From assembly GCA_054601695.1 (NCBI GenBank), contig BAAHQB010000082.1:620001-684000 (forward strand): a DNA stretch of 64,000 nt, given 5' to 3'. Under the pieces are notes generated by a model. That model saw only the letters and a list, made by a program, of their open reading frames with translations. It was not told the origin of the DNA and made no database searches. Below are positions 28,501-40,866 of the stretch, one piece after another. The stretch comes from Amorphochlora amoebiformis. Its lineage: Eukaryota; Cercozoa; Chlorarachniophyceae. How positions within the stretch are numbered: position 1 is the first letter of the stretch; each line of letters starts with the position of its first letter. A program made the position numbers and the translations under genes.

Positions 28501-28501
<1 letters not shown>

Positions 28502-29540
28502 CCGAACATATGTAAAAAAAATGCGGATTGATATCGCAGTCTGATCATGCTTTTTAAACCCGTGAGCAGTAACAAAATATTGAATTAAAAAAGCGCACAG
28601 TTGGGATAAGACCCTCGTGAACGCTAATAATCACCAAGGGGTCATGAATCAGCTAGGCCCATGCCTACCAAACACAACGTTATCAAAGTCACTACCGCGA
28701 CGCATATCGCTCTAGCAGCTTCCCTTCTCCTCGAATGGGGAAATGTCAACGAAATCGACAGAAAAAATCAGACGTAAGTTGTTCATGACGCCGCTCATCG
28801 TCAAAATGAGCCATCGCAGAAGACACATCTGTCGGCTGCATGGTTTTTCCAACTGCGCCTCCGAACCCGCGATTTTCGTAGGATTTTCTCTTTCTAAAAA
28901 TAGCGCTATCGTATGGCTACCCTCACTCGACCAGAATGAAAGGAAAGAGGGGTGGGGGTGGGCGAGAGAGTGCCAGAACCTTCTTATCCGACATCGAAAG
29001 GGCTGTGCGGTTCCGCGAAAAATCAAAGAGAGTTTGTCAGGAGAACGTAATGTGACATTTTACGAATGTCACGCCCGAAGAATTAAAGTTTCATTTATAA
29101 CCGCTTCGCAGGCGACGCGCGGTCTGTAGGAGCTAGAGATACACCGTCCTCCCATGCTCGAGTTTCTCGTCAAGGTGATGAAACCCGCGTTGATTCTAAG
29201 CGACCAGGAAAATGTTGTCTTGTATACTTAAGCTTTTCCACTTTCGGGTCCGGGGAATGGCAACAGGGCCTGAGCAACAGGCCGAACCGCGTTCCAGAGC
29301 TGAGGAAGACCGTCGGCCTTGACTCCCATCATGGAGGCCCCAAGACTTACGTCAGGGTACGGACCGTTTTCTGTTGATGAAGAGTTTTGCGCAAAGAGTT
29401 TGATGAACGTTTGAAATACATACAGATTCCCTCGGCCGTGAGGAGCCATAGGATTGCGTTGCTTATGACTGTTACTTCATTTGGGTAAGAAGAGGGTGAA
29501 ATTTTTCTGAATTGGGGTGGGGTTTGGAGATGTGAATATG
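28501..29540. other. Longest complex single-copy stretch; no assignable gene
   Basis: About 1.04 kb without simple repeats and with higher GC, the best place in the window for a real gene or a decayed mobile element. Open frames exist on both strands (128 codons on + at 28743-29129; 104 on minus at 28712-29026; 73 on minus at 29228-29449). They overlap each other, lack recognisable domains and have no clear splice pattern. The minus frame at 29228-29449 has balanced composition (GASMMGVKADGLPQLWNAV) and is the most protein-like piece. I assign no function. Confidence 0.5.
29228..29449 (-). CDS. Weak candidate exon or ORF, 73 codons, unknown
   Basis: The frame on the minus strand contains GASMMGVKADGLPQLWNAV and ends KA-stop near 29228. 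Amino-acid composition is not driven by simple repeat, unlike almost every other frame here. An adjoining minus frame upstream (29347-29649) overlaps in another phase. No domain, signal peptide or family is recognised. It could be chance in GC-richer DNA. Confidence 0.15.
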   Translation of the reverse strand: MAPHGRGNLYVFQTFIKLFAQNSSSTENGPYPDVSLGASMMGVKADGLPQLWNAVRPVAQALLPFPGPESGKA

Positions 29541-29860
29541 CACACATATAGAATACAATGTATACGTATATAGTATATATATATATATATATATACATGT
29601 AAACATACATGTTTATTGCCAGCGCGCGCGGTATAGCACTAGTAGTCAATAGATTGTCTGAGACCCGATTGGATTAGACCGCTTGCATTATACCACTTGC
29701 ATTACAATTACCTTGCTTGGGATGAGACCGCAAGGTGCACACGTCAGGTAACTAATATAGTCTCCATGTCGACCGGCAATCTATCGGTAAAGTAGCTATA
29801 GCGTTTCGATGTTAAGTCTCTCATATCGCGTTGCGATAAAAGTTTGCCTAAAATTATATT
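29541..29860. other. Mixed spacer with a small TA patch
   Basis: A TA patch lies at about 29573-29595. GCGCGCGCGGTATAGCAC at 29622-29639 and GATTGGATTAGACC at 29667-29680 loosely parallel the minus-strand order in the candidate element at 27.5 kb (GCGCAGTGGTATAC ... TTTGGATTAGGAC). They may be a second, more decayed relative. Confidence 0.35.
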
Positions 29861-30165
<305 letters not shown>

Positions 30166-31030
30166 TCTGTGTCTTATCCGGACGTGACATGGCTACCAAC
30201 CGTAACAAGAAGGATTAAAATTCATCTCGTCGATACTCTGGCCTAAAGGTATGATGTAATTTATGAACGTATATATGTGAATATATATATATATATATAT
30301 ATATAATATGTAAATGTATCCACATATGTATTATATTCAGATACACCTATCAGATTGTAATGACGCGGATGCAAGACGACAGAAAGCTTCTATATCTAGA
30401 CTAATAAATCGAAGCGAATAGTCAAATTCCCATTTAGAATACGGATATCAGGCTTTGTGGTTTCAATTCGAATTCAACCGTGATTCGTATGAACTCATAA
30501 TCAATTGAAATATATCGTTGGTACTTTGTAGTATCTACTATCTAGAGTATGGATTTTATAAAACTAGCTATATAGATTAGTGAGCATGCAGTCTCTAAAG
30601 TCTAGCGATACTCAGATACTGGTAACTTAGTACTACTACTAGTAGTAACTACTAGTACTAGACTCTAGAGACTAGTACTGACTTATGTCATACTTGTTAT
30701 AATACAATCTAGACAATTTTCACACTCAAATTATGTCTGGTCACATGATGTGTGATCCGTGATACGATTTTGTTACTGTTGGAAAACGACTGTTGCGTCC
30801 TGTCGACTCCTGTGCTACTATAGTAACAGTAGTTGTATTAACTTGTATATATATACACTGGTATGCAACCATGAAAGAAAGTTATTAATTCCGTGGTTAA
30901 CTAAGTCGAGTCAAGACTCGTATCCATACGTTATGTACCATCCGTCTTCCAACGTCGGTATTTCCCGCTTGTACATTTCCCCTGTCATGTACTAGTTGTA
31001 TGCGTGGACTACGTTTAATATATTTCACTC
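30166..31030. other. Complex single-copy stretch with dense short palindromes
   Basis: Mixed sequence interrupted by a small TA patch at 30270-30310. No gene is recognised. Between 30590 and 30690, CTAG- and AGTACT-containing inverted repeats cluster, including a 14-bp perfect palindrome at 30634-30647 and a 26-bp near-perfect one at 30654-30679. Confidence 0.55.
30654..30679. repeat. 26-bp near-perfect palindrome
   Basis: AGTACTAG-A-CTCTAGAG-A-CTAGTACT: both the outer arms and the inner octamer are self-complementary, and only the two single A positions break symmetry. It lies just right of the perfect palindrome TACTACTAGTAGTA at 30634-30647. Confidence 0.9.
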
Positions 31031-32030
<1,000 letters not shown>

Positions 32031-32126
32031 ATATCTCACTATATATTAATACATACCCAACATATCCAAAATTCATTCATATGCTTAAAACACACACATA
32101 TTTCCAGTCTGTATTTTCACACACAC

Positions 32127-32174
<48 letters not shown>

Positions 32175-32510
32175 CATATAACATGTTCAGAATTCATTCA
32201 TACGCTTACCCAAGCAATTATATACCAGATGCACATCGCACCCAGGACGTTGGAGACGATTCCCTGCATACCATAGCACAATCACACAAATTCAGGTCGC
32301 AACCGCGTTTACAAACAGCTTCCTCTCACATATGATGCTTGTATATATAGTTAGATTTTACATTTTCCGTTACAGTTACCGTTACCGCTTCAGTTACAGG
32401 TAACACAGTTACCGTTACTCGTTTACGGTCACTGTTGTGTTTTAGGTAATTACCTTCTGAACAGTGCCAAAGGAGAGAGTCGTATGCTATATCTCGTGAG
32501 GCCTATTCAC
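32031..32510. other. Mixed spacer with duplicated AATTCATTCATATGCTTA and GTTACCGTTAC repeats
   Basis: AATTCATTCATATGCTTA (32070-32087) recurs as AATTCATTCATACGCTTA (32191-32208), separated by a TA tract. At 32368-32432 GTTACCGTTAC-like motifs repeat several times, partly in inverted form (GTAACACAGTTACCG). No gene is recognised. Confidence 0.6.
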
Positions 32511-32632
32511 AGATTAGGGTCAGGGGGAGGGCTAGAGTTAGAATTAGGGTTGTTAGGGTTGTAAGGGTTAGGTTTAGGGCTAGGAGTAGGGTTACGGTTA
32601 GGATTAGGGTTAGGGTTAGGGTTTTGTACGTC
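32511..32632 (+). repeat. Degenerate TTAGGG block
   Basis: Heavily mutated hexamers (GGGTCAGGGGGAGGG, TTGTTAGGGTTGTAAGGG) ending in three clean TTAGGG. A 130-bp mixed spacer follows (32633-32790). Confidence 0.88.
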
Positions 32633-32790
32633 TGATTCGAAGAGGTTAAGAGCTTCAGCGTCATGGATTATTTCGACGACCTAAGGGAGGGGGGGTAGGT
32701 TTGAAGGAGAAATATAATGAGTTAGTATGTGGTTGCGTATTGATGTAGAGCATGTATTGTTGGATGTATATGTGGATGGTTAATAAAATG

Positions 32791-32831
32791 GGAAATATAT
32801 TATATATATATATATATATGCGTAAAAATAG

Positions 32832-32862
<31 letters not shown>

Positions 32863-32960
32863 GTACATGCATACATATATGTATATATGTAATATACATG
32901 CATATATATATATATATATATTATATATGTATATATATATATATTTACATATCTATATGT
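32791..32960. repeat. TA/TATGTA microsatellite
   Basis: TA repeats leading into the minisatellite array on the right. Confidence 0.9.
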
Positions 32961-33564
32961 ATATATATATATACATATATAGATATACATATATAGATAT
33001 ATACATATAGATATGTACATATTTAGATATATACATATAAAGATATGTACATATATAGATATGCACATATACAGATATTGATGATCTATACCCCGTATCA
33101 TACTCCTCTCGTCTCGCACATACATATATAGATATATACATATAGATATGTACATATTTAGATATATACATATAAAGATATGTACATATATAGATATGCA
33201 CATATACAGATATTAATGATCTATACACCGTATCATATATATATATATGTATATATTTATATATATATATATATATACATATTAATGATCAGTATACCGT
33301 ATCAAACTCCTGTCGCCTCGCACACGCGTATATACATATGTAGATATATACACTTAGATATGTACATATTTAGATATATACATATAAAGATATGTACATA
33401 TATAGATATGCACATATACAGATATTAATGATCTATACACCGTATCATACTCCTCTCGTCTCGCACATACATATATAGATATATACATATATAGATATGT
33501 ACATATATAGATATGTACATATATAGATATGTACATATATAGATGTGTACACATGTAGTTATGT

Positions 33565-33628
<64 letters not shown>

Positions 33629-34160
33629 TGGTGATCGATATACGGTATCACAGTCCTCTCGCCTCGCACATGCGTATATACATATATAGATATATACATA
33701 TATAGATATATACATATATAGATATATACATATATAGATATATACATATATAGATATGTACATATCTATATATGTACATATCTATATATGCACATGTATT
33801 GATGATCGATATACCGTATCATAGTCCTCTCGCCTCGCACATGCGTACATACATATATAGATATATACACATATAGATATATACATACATAGATATGTGC
33901 ATATCTAGATATGTACATATCTATATATGTAAATATCTATATATGCACGTGTATTGATGATCTATATACCGTATCATAGTCCTCTCGCCTCGCACATGCG
34001 TACATACATATATAGATATATACACATATAGATATATACATACATAGATATGTGCATATCTAGATATGTACATATCTATATGTCAATATCTATATATGCA
34101 CGTGTATTACCGTATCATAGTCCTCTCGCCTCGCACATGCGTATAAGACATCATCAAAAA
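32961..34160 (+). repeat. Minisatellite: 45-50-bp GC-containing core plus 16-bp GATAT sub-repeats, seven units
   Basis: The core GATGATCTATA...CCGTATCATA, TCCTCTCGCCTCGCACATGC recurs with its TCCTCTCG anchor at 33104, 33308, 33451, 33654, 33825, 33980 and 34121. Spacing is 141 to 204 bp. Between cores are runs of ACATATATAGATATGT or ATATATACA 16-mers in varying number, which explains the length variation. Some units have (CA)n or pure TA inserted. Frames are repeat shadows. Confidence 0.93.
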
Positions 34161-34523
34161 ACAAACTCCCGAATCTCGCCTCTGTTCCTGGCATTTTAAT
34201 CCTGATATGTGTATGTACATTGGTATATATTTATACCTCTAATATGTATGTATATATATTATCTATGTTATAATATACATGTATGTATAAATATACATAC
34301 ATACATATAATATATATGTGTATGTGTGTATATGTATATATATATATATATATTCTTAAATGTGTATGTCGCACACACGTGTATATAAGCGTGACGAGCA
34401 GCCACATCTCCTTTACTCACTACCCTTTGCCTCCCCAGAGTGCATGTGTACATATGTATATATATATGTGTATATATATATATATATACATATAAAATAT
34501 ATATATATATATATATATATTTA

Positions 34524-34578
<55 letters not shown>

Positions 34579-34625
34579 GTATGTGTGTATATATGTATTT
34601 ATACTCATACACGTGTATATATATA
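34161..34625. other. Mixed spacer with TA tracts
   Basis: Non-repeat islands at 34146-34215 and 34360-34445 (GCGTGACGAGCAGCCACATC) and TA tracts around them. No gene is recognised. Confidence 0.6.
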
Positions 34626-34630
34626 TATAT

Positions 34631-34679
34631 ACCTAACGACCCCCCAAACCTCTCTAAGTCGCCACTAGTTGCCCCCAGA

Positions 34680-34724
<45 letters not shown>

Positions 34725-34787
34725 CGTATTTATACTTATAAATAGGTATACATATACCTGAAGAACCCCCAAATCTCTCGAAGTCGG

Positions 34788-34823
<36 letters not shown>

Positions 34824-35134
34824 ATATATATATATATGTATGTATTTATATTTATAAATAGGTTTATATAAACCTGACGACCCATCAAATCTCTCTAAGT
34901 CGGCAATATATATATATGTATATATATATATATGTATATACATATGTATATTTATATACTTATAAATAGGTATATATACCTGACAACCCCCCAATCTCTC
35001 GAAGTCGGCAATATATATATAAATATATGTATATATATATATATATGTATATATATGTATGTATTTATACTTATAAATAGGTATATATATATATATATAT
35101 ATACCTGACGACCCGCCAAATCTCGCGAAGTCGG

Positions 35135-35171
<37 letters not shown>

Positions 35172-35265
35172 TATATATATATATTATGTATTTATACTTA
35201 TAAATAGGTATATATATACATATACCTGACGACCCCCCAAATCTCGCGAAGTCGGCAATATATTT

Positions 35266-35307
<42 letters not shown>

Positions 35308-35430
35308 GTATATATATACATATATGTATTATATATATATATATGTATGTAATTATACTTATGGATAGGTATGTGTATATATATATATATATATACCTGA
35401 CGACCCCCCAAATCTCGCGAAGTCGGCTCC
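34631..35430 (+). repeat. Minisatellite: ~35-bp core ACCTGACGACCCCCCAAATC plus TA spacer, seven units
   Basis: Cores begin at 34631, 34756, 34872, 34978, 35103, 35224 and 35395 (spacing 106 to 171 bp). Each reads ACCTGACGACCCCCCAAATC, then TCTCGAAGTCGGCAA, then a TA tract, then TATTTATACTTATAAATAGG. The rightmost three cores have CTCGCGAAG; the left ones have CTCTCGAAG or CTCTCTAAG, so divergence is graded from left to right. The minus frame reads [14 protein letters not shown] repeats, a shadow. Confidence 0.95.
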
Positions 35431-35598
35431 AATATCCACCCCAAGCGGCATCAGATATTCCTCTGGTCAACTCAAATAAGCTTCCCTTATTAGCCTAGAT
35501 TATGTATATGTTTATATTTATGTGTTTAGAAAAATATGTGTGTATGTAAATGTATTTACATCCGTATGTATATTTGCATAAAGGTGTATTTGTTATAA

Positions 35599-35640
<42 letters not shown>

Positions 35641-35800
35641 TGTATGTATATATGTGTGTATATGTGTATATGTTTATATATATATATATATTATATATAT
35701 AATGTATATGTATATATATACATGCAATCATACTTAGATTCTCAACATATTATCTGATACAATATACCACATACAACGCATGAAATATTCGCACAGATAA
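35431..35800. other. Spacer: mixed sequence and TA tract
   Basis: Mixed sequence at 35431-35600, TA/TATGTG repeats at 35600-35725, then about 75 bp leading into the 47-bp array. No gene is recognised. Confidence 0.6.
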
Positions 35801-36130
35801 TTTCATCATACCAGGTTTAGGTGATTTTACCATAATTAAGGCAGCAAAAGATTCATACCAGATTTAAGTGATTTTACCATAATTAAAGCAGCAAAAAGAT
35901 TCATATCGGATTTGGGTGATTCACAATAATTAAAGCAGCAAAAGATTCAGATTTAAGTGATTTTACCATAATTAAAGCAGCAAAAAAGGTTCATATCGAA
36001 TTTAGGTGAATTTACCATAATTAAAGCAGCAAAAGATTCATACCAGATTTAGGTGATTATACCGTAGTTAATGCAGCAAAAGCTTCATATCAAATTTAGG
36101 TGATTTTACCATTGTTAAAGCAGCAAAAGC
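35801..36130 (+). repeat. Seven tandem copies of a ~47-bp unit
   Basis: The unit reads TTCATACCAGATTTAGGTGA then TTTTACCATAATTAAAGCAG then CAAAAGA. Copies start at about 35801, 35852, 35900, 35946, 35990, 36037 and 36084 with lengths 44 to 51 bp. Copies 3 and 4 carry small deletions. The TTAGGTGATTTTACC core also appears singly at 4698 and, inverted, at 38032. Confidence 0.95.
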
Positions 36131-36335
36131 TTCCCGAACGGCGAGAAATTTCTCAGCATTGCCTCCATGGTCAGGGTGAGACTAACATTAGAGTTGGCTT
36201 TTATCTCTGTCTGTTGTTTCGCTCTCTGTTGTGCTCTCTCTATCTCTTGTCTCTGTTCTGGTGCGCTTGTGTCTCTGTTTATCAGTCTCTTCCCTCTGTA
36301 TCTGTTTTCCTGCTTTTTTTTTTTTTTTTTTTATT
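36131..36335. other. Pyrimidine-rich spacer with poly-T
   Basis: TCTCTGTCTGTTGTTTCGCT-type pyrimidine-rich sequence ends in a T-run of about 18 at 36314-36331, directly before a purine tract. The open frames are low complexity. Confidence 0.7.
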
Positions 36336-36338
36336 TCA

Positions 36339-36402
36339 TCGTGAGAGAGAGAGAGCGCGGAGAGCCATTTTCCGGAGAGAGAGAGAGCGCTTGATATATA
36401 AA

Positions 36403-36444
<42 letters not shown>

Positions 36445-36515
36445 TGAGTTTGAGAGAGAGAGAAAGAGAGAGAGAAAGTTAGAGAGAGTGCTTTCTAGAG
36501 AAAGAGCGCGCACTT
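36339..36515 (+). repeat. Polypurine (GA)n tract split by TA repeat
   Basis: GAGAGAGAGAGCGCGGAGAG at 36341-36361, then a second GA stretch, a (TA)n insertion at 36394-36421 and GA again at 36422-36512. The flank at 36516-36665 is pyrimidine-rich (CTCTCTTT), so purine and pyrimidine halves adjoin. Confidence 0.9.
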
Positions 36516-36910
36516 TCTGTCTTACTCCCTTGCGCAGCTTCTTTTTGCCTCTCTCTTTATTTCTGGCGACTTGTCATTTTTGCATATATATCTGTTTCTC
36601 TTCCATACTGTATAGATTTCCATCTCACCCTCTTTCTATCTTGAATCTCTCTTTTTTGTCGATCTCGTATATATATATATATATATATATAAATATACAT
36701 ATATATCTATATATATATATACCTTCTGAATTTCTGTTTTTCCTTTCTCATGAATATATACATACACACACACACACATATATATACATATATAAAAAAT
36801 ATTTTGTACACATGTAAATATACATGCATACACGTGCATACACGTGTATAGCATATGTAAATATACATATTATATATCTACATACATATCTACATATATA
36901 TCTACATATC

Positions 36911-36946
<36 letters not shown>

Positions 36947-37130
36947 TAAATATATAACACCCTCTCTCTCTCTCTGTTGGTATACCTGGAATAGCATGCT
37001 GTGGTACGCTGACCTGATGACATCCTGAGTGGCCAAAGGGCTTACACCGAGTATTTCGTGATAATAGCCTGAGTATCACAGATCGATGCGAAGGATCCAT
37101 TATGATGCATGTATGTGTATGTATGTGTAT
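36516..37130. other. Pyrimidine-rich spacer, TA tracts and mixed sequence
   Basis: CT-rich to 36665, TA/CA repeats at 36666-36955, then about 160 bp of mixed sequence (36961-37118) starting with CTCTCTCTCTCT. No ORF of note. Confidence 0.6.
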
Positions 37131-37170
37131 GTATATATTGTATGTATGAATCTGTGTGTATGTGTATATG

Positions 37171-37237
<67 letters not shown>

Positions 37238-37285
37238 GTATATAGATCGATGGTGAAAGTTCCATTATGATACATGTATGTGATG
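37081..37285 (+). repeat. Duplicated GATCGATG...TCCATTATGAT island
   Basis: GATCGATGCGAAGGATCCAT then TATGATGCATGTATGTG at 37081-37118 recurs as GATCGATGGTGAAAGTTCCA then TTATGATACATGTATGTG at 37246-37283, separated by TA/TATGTG repeats. Confidence 0.88.
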
Positions 37286-37672
37286 TGTATATGTGTACGT
37301 ACATATATACACATATATATAAATATATATATACCCCTATAATATATATATATATATATATATATTTACATGTATACACATATGAATATATATATATATA
37401 TATACATACACATATAGACATACACATATAATCCAAACATAATTTATATATATACATATTAAATACACATATATATACACATATACATATATACACATAC
37501 ATATATTTATGTCTATATATATATATTATATAATATGTGTGTGTGTATGTAATATATAGACATATAAATATATACATATATACGTACACATATATATCTA
37601 TGTATTAAGTAGACATCAGTACACATATAATTTGTAATATGTACCTATACTTTATGTATTGACGCATGTATA

Positions 37673-37718
<46 letters not shown>

Positions 37719-37735
37719 TATACATATATACGCAT

Positions 37736-37770
<35 letters not shown>

Positions 37771-37776
37771 AATATA

Positions 37777-37809
<33 letters not shown>

Positions 37810-37890
37810 ATTAGTGTGTGTGTGTCCTAATTTACATACAAGGGTATTACATATATACATATAAAACTTCATACACATATTAATCCACAC
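37130..37890. repeat. TA/TATGTG/(CA)n microsatellite domain
   Basis: Compound repeats including GTGTGTGTGTGTG near 37797-37810 and ACACACACACAC near 37736-37748. Small islands only. Confidence 0.93.
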
Positions 37891-38645
37891 TCACACATAA
37901 AACATCCCAATTCCACACATTTTCTCACCACTCCGCATCCGACTCTCATCAATATCACCTAAAATACACCAACCAAGCATGTCGGGCCATTGTCGGCAAC
38001 CCACGAAAACATCCAAGTACATCATGATTTGCGTAAAATCACCTAGTTTCCCCTCCTCCAGCTTCGCAACCGTCCCTATTCCCCTTCTCCCCCTCCTCCT
38101 AAACCTTCTCCCCATTCTTTCGCTCCGCCATAGCCTCAAAGCCCATCTCATACACATCCACCGGCACTCTTCCACCGACTACGTCGCCGCTACCAAGCCG
38201 ACGAAATAAATTTAGAAAAAAAAGGAGAAGGAGACAAGTATAAGTGGAGGAGAGGAGCGAGATGTGTCCTCGATGGGGGAGGGGGGGGGCCTTACTGGGG
38301 TGAAGTACGGTTCTTCTTTGACAACAGGGATGTCAGAACCCCAATGTCACGCAGAGTGACGCACAGTTGAAGGATTTGTCACTGTGAGTGACAAGGTCAG
38401 CAAGGACACGTGTCACTCGTCAACCACCACCCATTCTTGGGTGTACCCTGGATCTGTGGTGTATCCTTAATCCTTCTAGCCCTCCCCCCCTCGTGTACCT
38501 CTACGTGTCTCAATCTTCAGCCGAAAAGTTATTTCCATAAAGATGTCGGGAGCACGAGGCGGGGTCTGGGAGGGCGGCGACGTATCCCACAGGCATGTTT
38601 TTTTCTGATTTGTGAAAGCATGCTTGGTGGGCATGTAAACACGTA
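37891..38645. other. Complex single-copy stretch; no assignable gene
   Basis: About 750 bp of mixed sequence. On the minus strand, an open frame (37891-38175) lacks a canonical ATG. A second minus phase just upstream reads GSGDVVGGRVPVDVYEMGF before a stop at about 38100. Neither has a recognised domain. GTAAAATCACCTA at 38032-38044 is the inverted dispersed AGGTGATTTTAC motif. A G-run of ten lies near 38279-38289. Confidence 0.45.
38346..38392. repeat. Pair of 15-bp GTCAC...GTGAC inverted repeats
   Basis: GTCACGCAGAGTGAC (38346-38360) and GTCACTGTGAGTGAC (38378-38392) each have 5-bp arms. Another GTGTCACTCG follows at 38409. The motif recalls GTCACCATGTGTGAC at 4401 and 4547. Confidence 0.85.
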
Positions 38646-38650
38646 CATCA

Positions 38651-38740
38651 GTGTCTGTGGTTTGAATGAGAGTATGTGTTGTCATGGTGAATTTGTGTGC
38701 GGTTTGGATGAGAATATGTGTTGTTTTTGTTGTTGTTGTG
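38651..38740 (+). repeat. Tandem duplication of a 44-bp GT-rich unit
   Basis: TGTGGTTTGAATGAGAGTAT then GTGTTGTCATGG is followed by TGCGGTTTGGATGAGAATAT then GTGTTGTTTTTG. The second copy extends into (TTG)n. The + frame shows the Cys-rich duplicate (GLNESMCC / GLDENMCC), but no family is recognised. Confidence 0.8.
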
Positions 38741-38834
38741 AATGTGTAGATACATACATACATGGGAATACCTTCCTCTTTTCAAATGCTGATATCTTCT
38801 CGATTCTACATACTCATGTATATATATATATATA

Positions 38835-38893
<59 letters not shown>

Positions 38894-39026
38894 ATGTACA
38901 TGTATGTATGTATATTTACATACATATATATATATATAACATATATATATATATATGTATGTATATATATGTGTATATATATATATGTATGAACATATAA
39001 AAATATATGTGTACATAAATAGGTGT

Positions 39027-39084
<58 letters not shown>

Positions 39085-39095
39085 TCACATCTTAT
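38741..39095. repeat. TA/TATGTA microsatellite
   Basis: Preceded by about 70 bp of mixed sequence. (TA)n with GTGTGTGTA, TACATGTATG and similar variants. Confidence 0.93.
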
Positions 39096-39235
39096 GTACA
39101 TATTCTTACACTTATGCTTAAACACACGTGCACACATGTAACGCCAACACACGTGCAAATCCAGGGTCTCTCAAAGATCCCTACGGGCCCTCAAAACCGC
39201 CGTGGCCAGGTCGTGAGGGCGAACGATGACGACGG
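39096..39235. other. Mixed spacer
   Basis: Non-repeat sequence containing ACACACGTGCACACATG and GGGCCCTCAAAACCGCCGTGG. No gene is recognised. Confidence 0.5.
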
Positions 39236-39430
39236 TTAGATACACCTAAATAAAGCCAACTTTAAATACAGCTAAAAATAACCAACGGCTAGATATAACT
39301 CATAGAACCAACGGTTAAATACACCTAAGAGTAACCAGCGGCCAGATATATATAACTAAAATATAACCGACGATAAGATATACCTAAAAAACAACCGACC
39401 GTTAGATACACCGAAATGTAACCGACGTTT
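39233..39430 (+). repeat. Imperfect ~33-37-bp minisatellite (ACCAACGGTTAGATACACCT)
   Basis: About six diverged units each contain AACCAACGG or AACCGACG, then GTTAGATA or CTAGATATA, then CACCTAAAAAT. The order is regular but substitutions are many. Confidence 0.8.
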
Positions 39431-39449
39431 GAAGGCGTAAGTGTACCTA

Positions 39450-39511
39450 AGTGGTCCTAAACCTCTAATACCTAGTGAGAAGTGGTCCTAAACCTCTAAT
39501 ACCTAGTGAGA
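39450..39511 (+). repeat. 31-bp tandem duplication
   Basis: AGTGGTCCTAAACCTCTAAT followed by ACCTAGTGAGA is exactly repeated at 39450-39480 and 39481-39511. Confidence 0.95.
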
Positions 39512-39651
39512 GAGCGTCTGGAATCCGAGTTGAAGGACCCCAAGAACTTTCTGGAATATTTTCTGCCGAGACCATTACGGTGAGGAGAATGTGGTGTATG
39601 TATATGCAAGTATACATTTAACGTATGCACGTGTGTATGAATATATAAATA

Positions 39652-39692
<41 letters not shown>

Positions 39693-39778
39693 ATGTGTGT
39701 GTGTGTGTGTAAATACATTTCCACACATGTATGAAAATATATGGAAGTTTTACATATGTTTATGTCGCTATATCATGG

Positions 39779-39813
<35 letters not shown>

Positions 39814-39842
39814 TATACATAGACATATATATATATATAGAC

Positions 39843-39903
<61 letters not shown>

Positions 39904-39978
39904 TTATGTCGCTATATCATGGTCTGTATACATTACGTACATATATAACATTAAATATGTATTATACATGTGTATAGT

Positions 39979-40041
<63 letters not shown>

Positions 40042-40072
40042 TATATATATATATATATATATAATGTATAAT

Positions 40073-40103
<31 letters not shown>

Positions 40104-40287
40104 TATGTAAATATTTAGATGTATGCTTGAATATTTGTACATACATATATATATATATATATTATATATACATATATAATATACATATAACATAGATTTA
40201 TATATATATATATACATATTTATATATATGTATGTATATACATAAGTATGTATATGTGCATATTTGTATACATATATATACATATAA

Positions 40288-40349
<62 letters not shown>

Positions 40350-40550
40350 TACATATATATATATATACACATACATACATATATGTTTAAGAAAATGTAA
40401 GATACATGTACACCTGTATACATATACACAAACAATATATATATGTGTGTGTGTGTGTAACATACATGTGTATACATGTGTGTATATAACATGCACATAT
40501 ATGTATATATACATATATATTATATACAACATATACATGTTTATACATAA

Positions 40551-40618
<68 letters not shown>

Positions 40619-40628
40619 GTATATACAC

Positions 40629-40665
<37 letters not shown>

Positions 40666-40863
40666 ATACATATACATATATATATATGTGTGCGTATACA
40701 TGCACACAATACATACACACACGCACATTTTTATATATACAATATATACATATATATATATATATATATAAGGCGATATATTTATATATCCACATGCAAA
40801 TATATATATATATATATATACATAAATATGTATATGTATATAATACGTATATATATACGTACA
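39512..40863. repeat. TA microsatellite domain
   Basis: A mixed spacer (39512-39595), then about 1.2 kb of TA/TATATG/(CA)n repeats. GTTTATGTCGCTATATCATG is repeated at 39758 and 39902 with TA between. Frames are Tyr-Ile artefacts. Confidence 0.93.
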
Positions 40864-40866
40864 CCG

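Noticed and set aside
28606-28630. AAGACCCTCGTGAAC resembling a conserved peptidyl-transferase-region segment of large-subunit rRNA
   Set aside because: Similarity is limited to about 15 bases. Flanking sequence does not match the rRNA core, so a mitochondrial or nuclear rRNA fragment is not supported.
28743-29129. 128-codon + frame in the unique island
   Set aside because: Overlapped by a 104-codon minus frame over most of its length, with no recognisable motif. Kept only as part of the island description.
34631-35430. Conserved ~35-bp cores with variable spacers considered as a CRISPR array
   Set aside because: Spacers are TA microsatellite, cores are diverged in a gradient, and the setting is eukaryotic.
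37891-38175. 94-codon minus frame in the 38-kb island
   Set aside because: Its start is not ATG, the frame shows no family motif, and a different phase just upstream is equally plausible.
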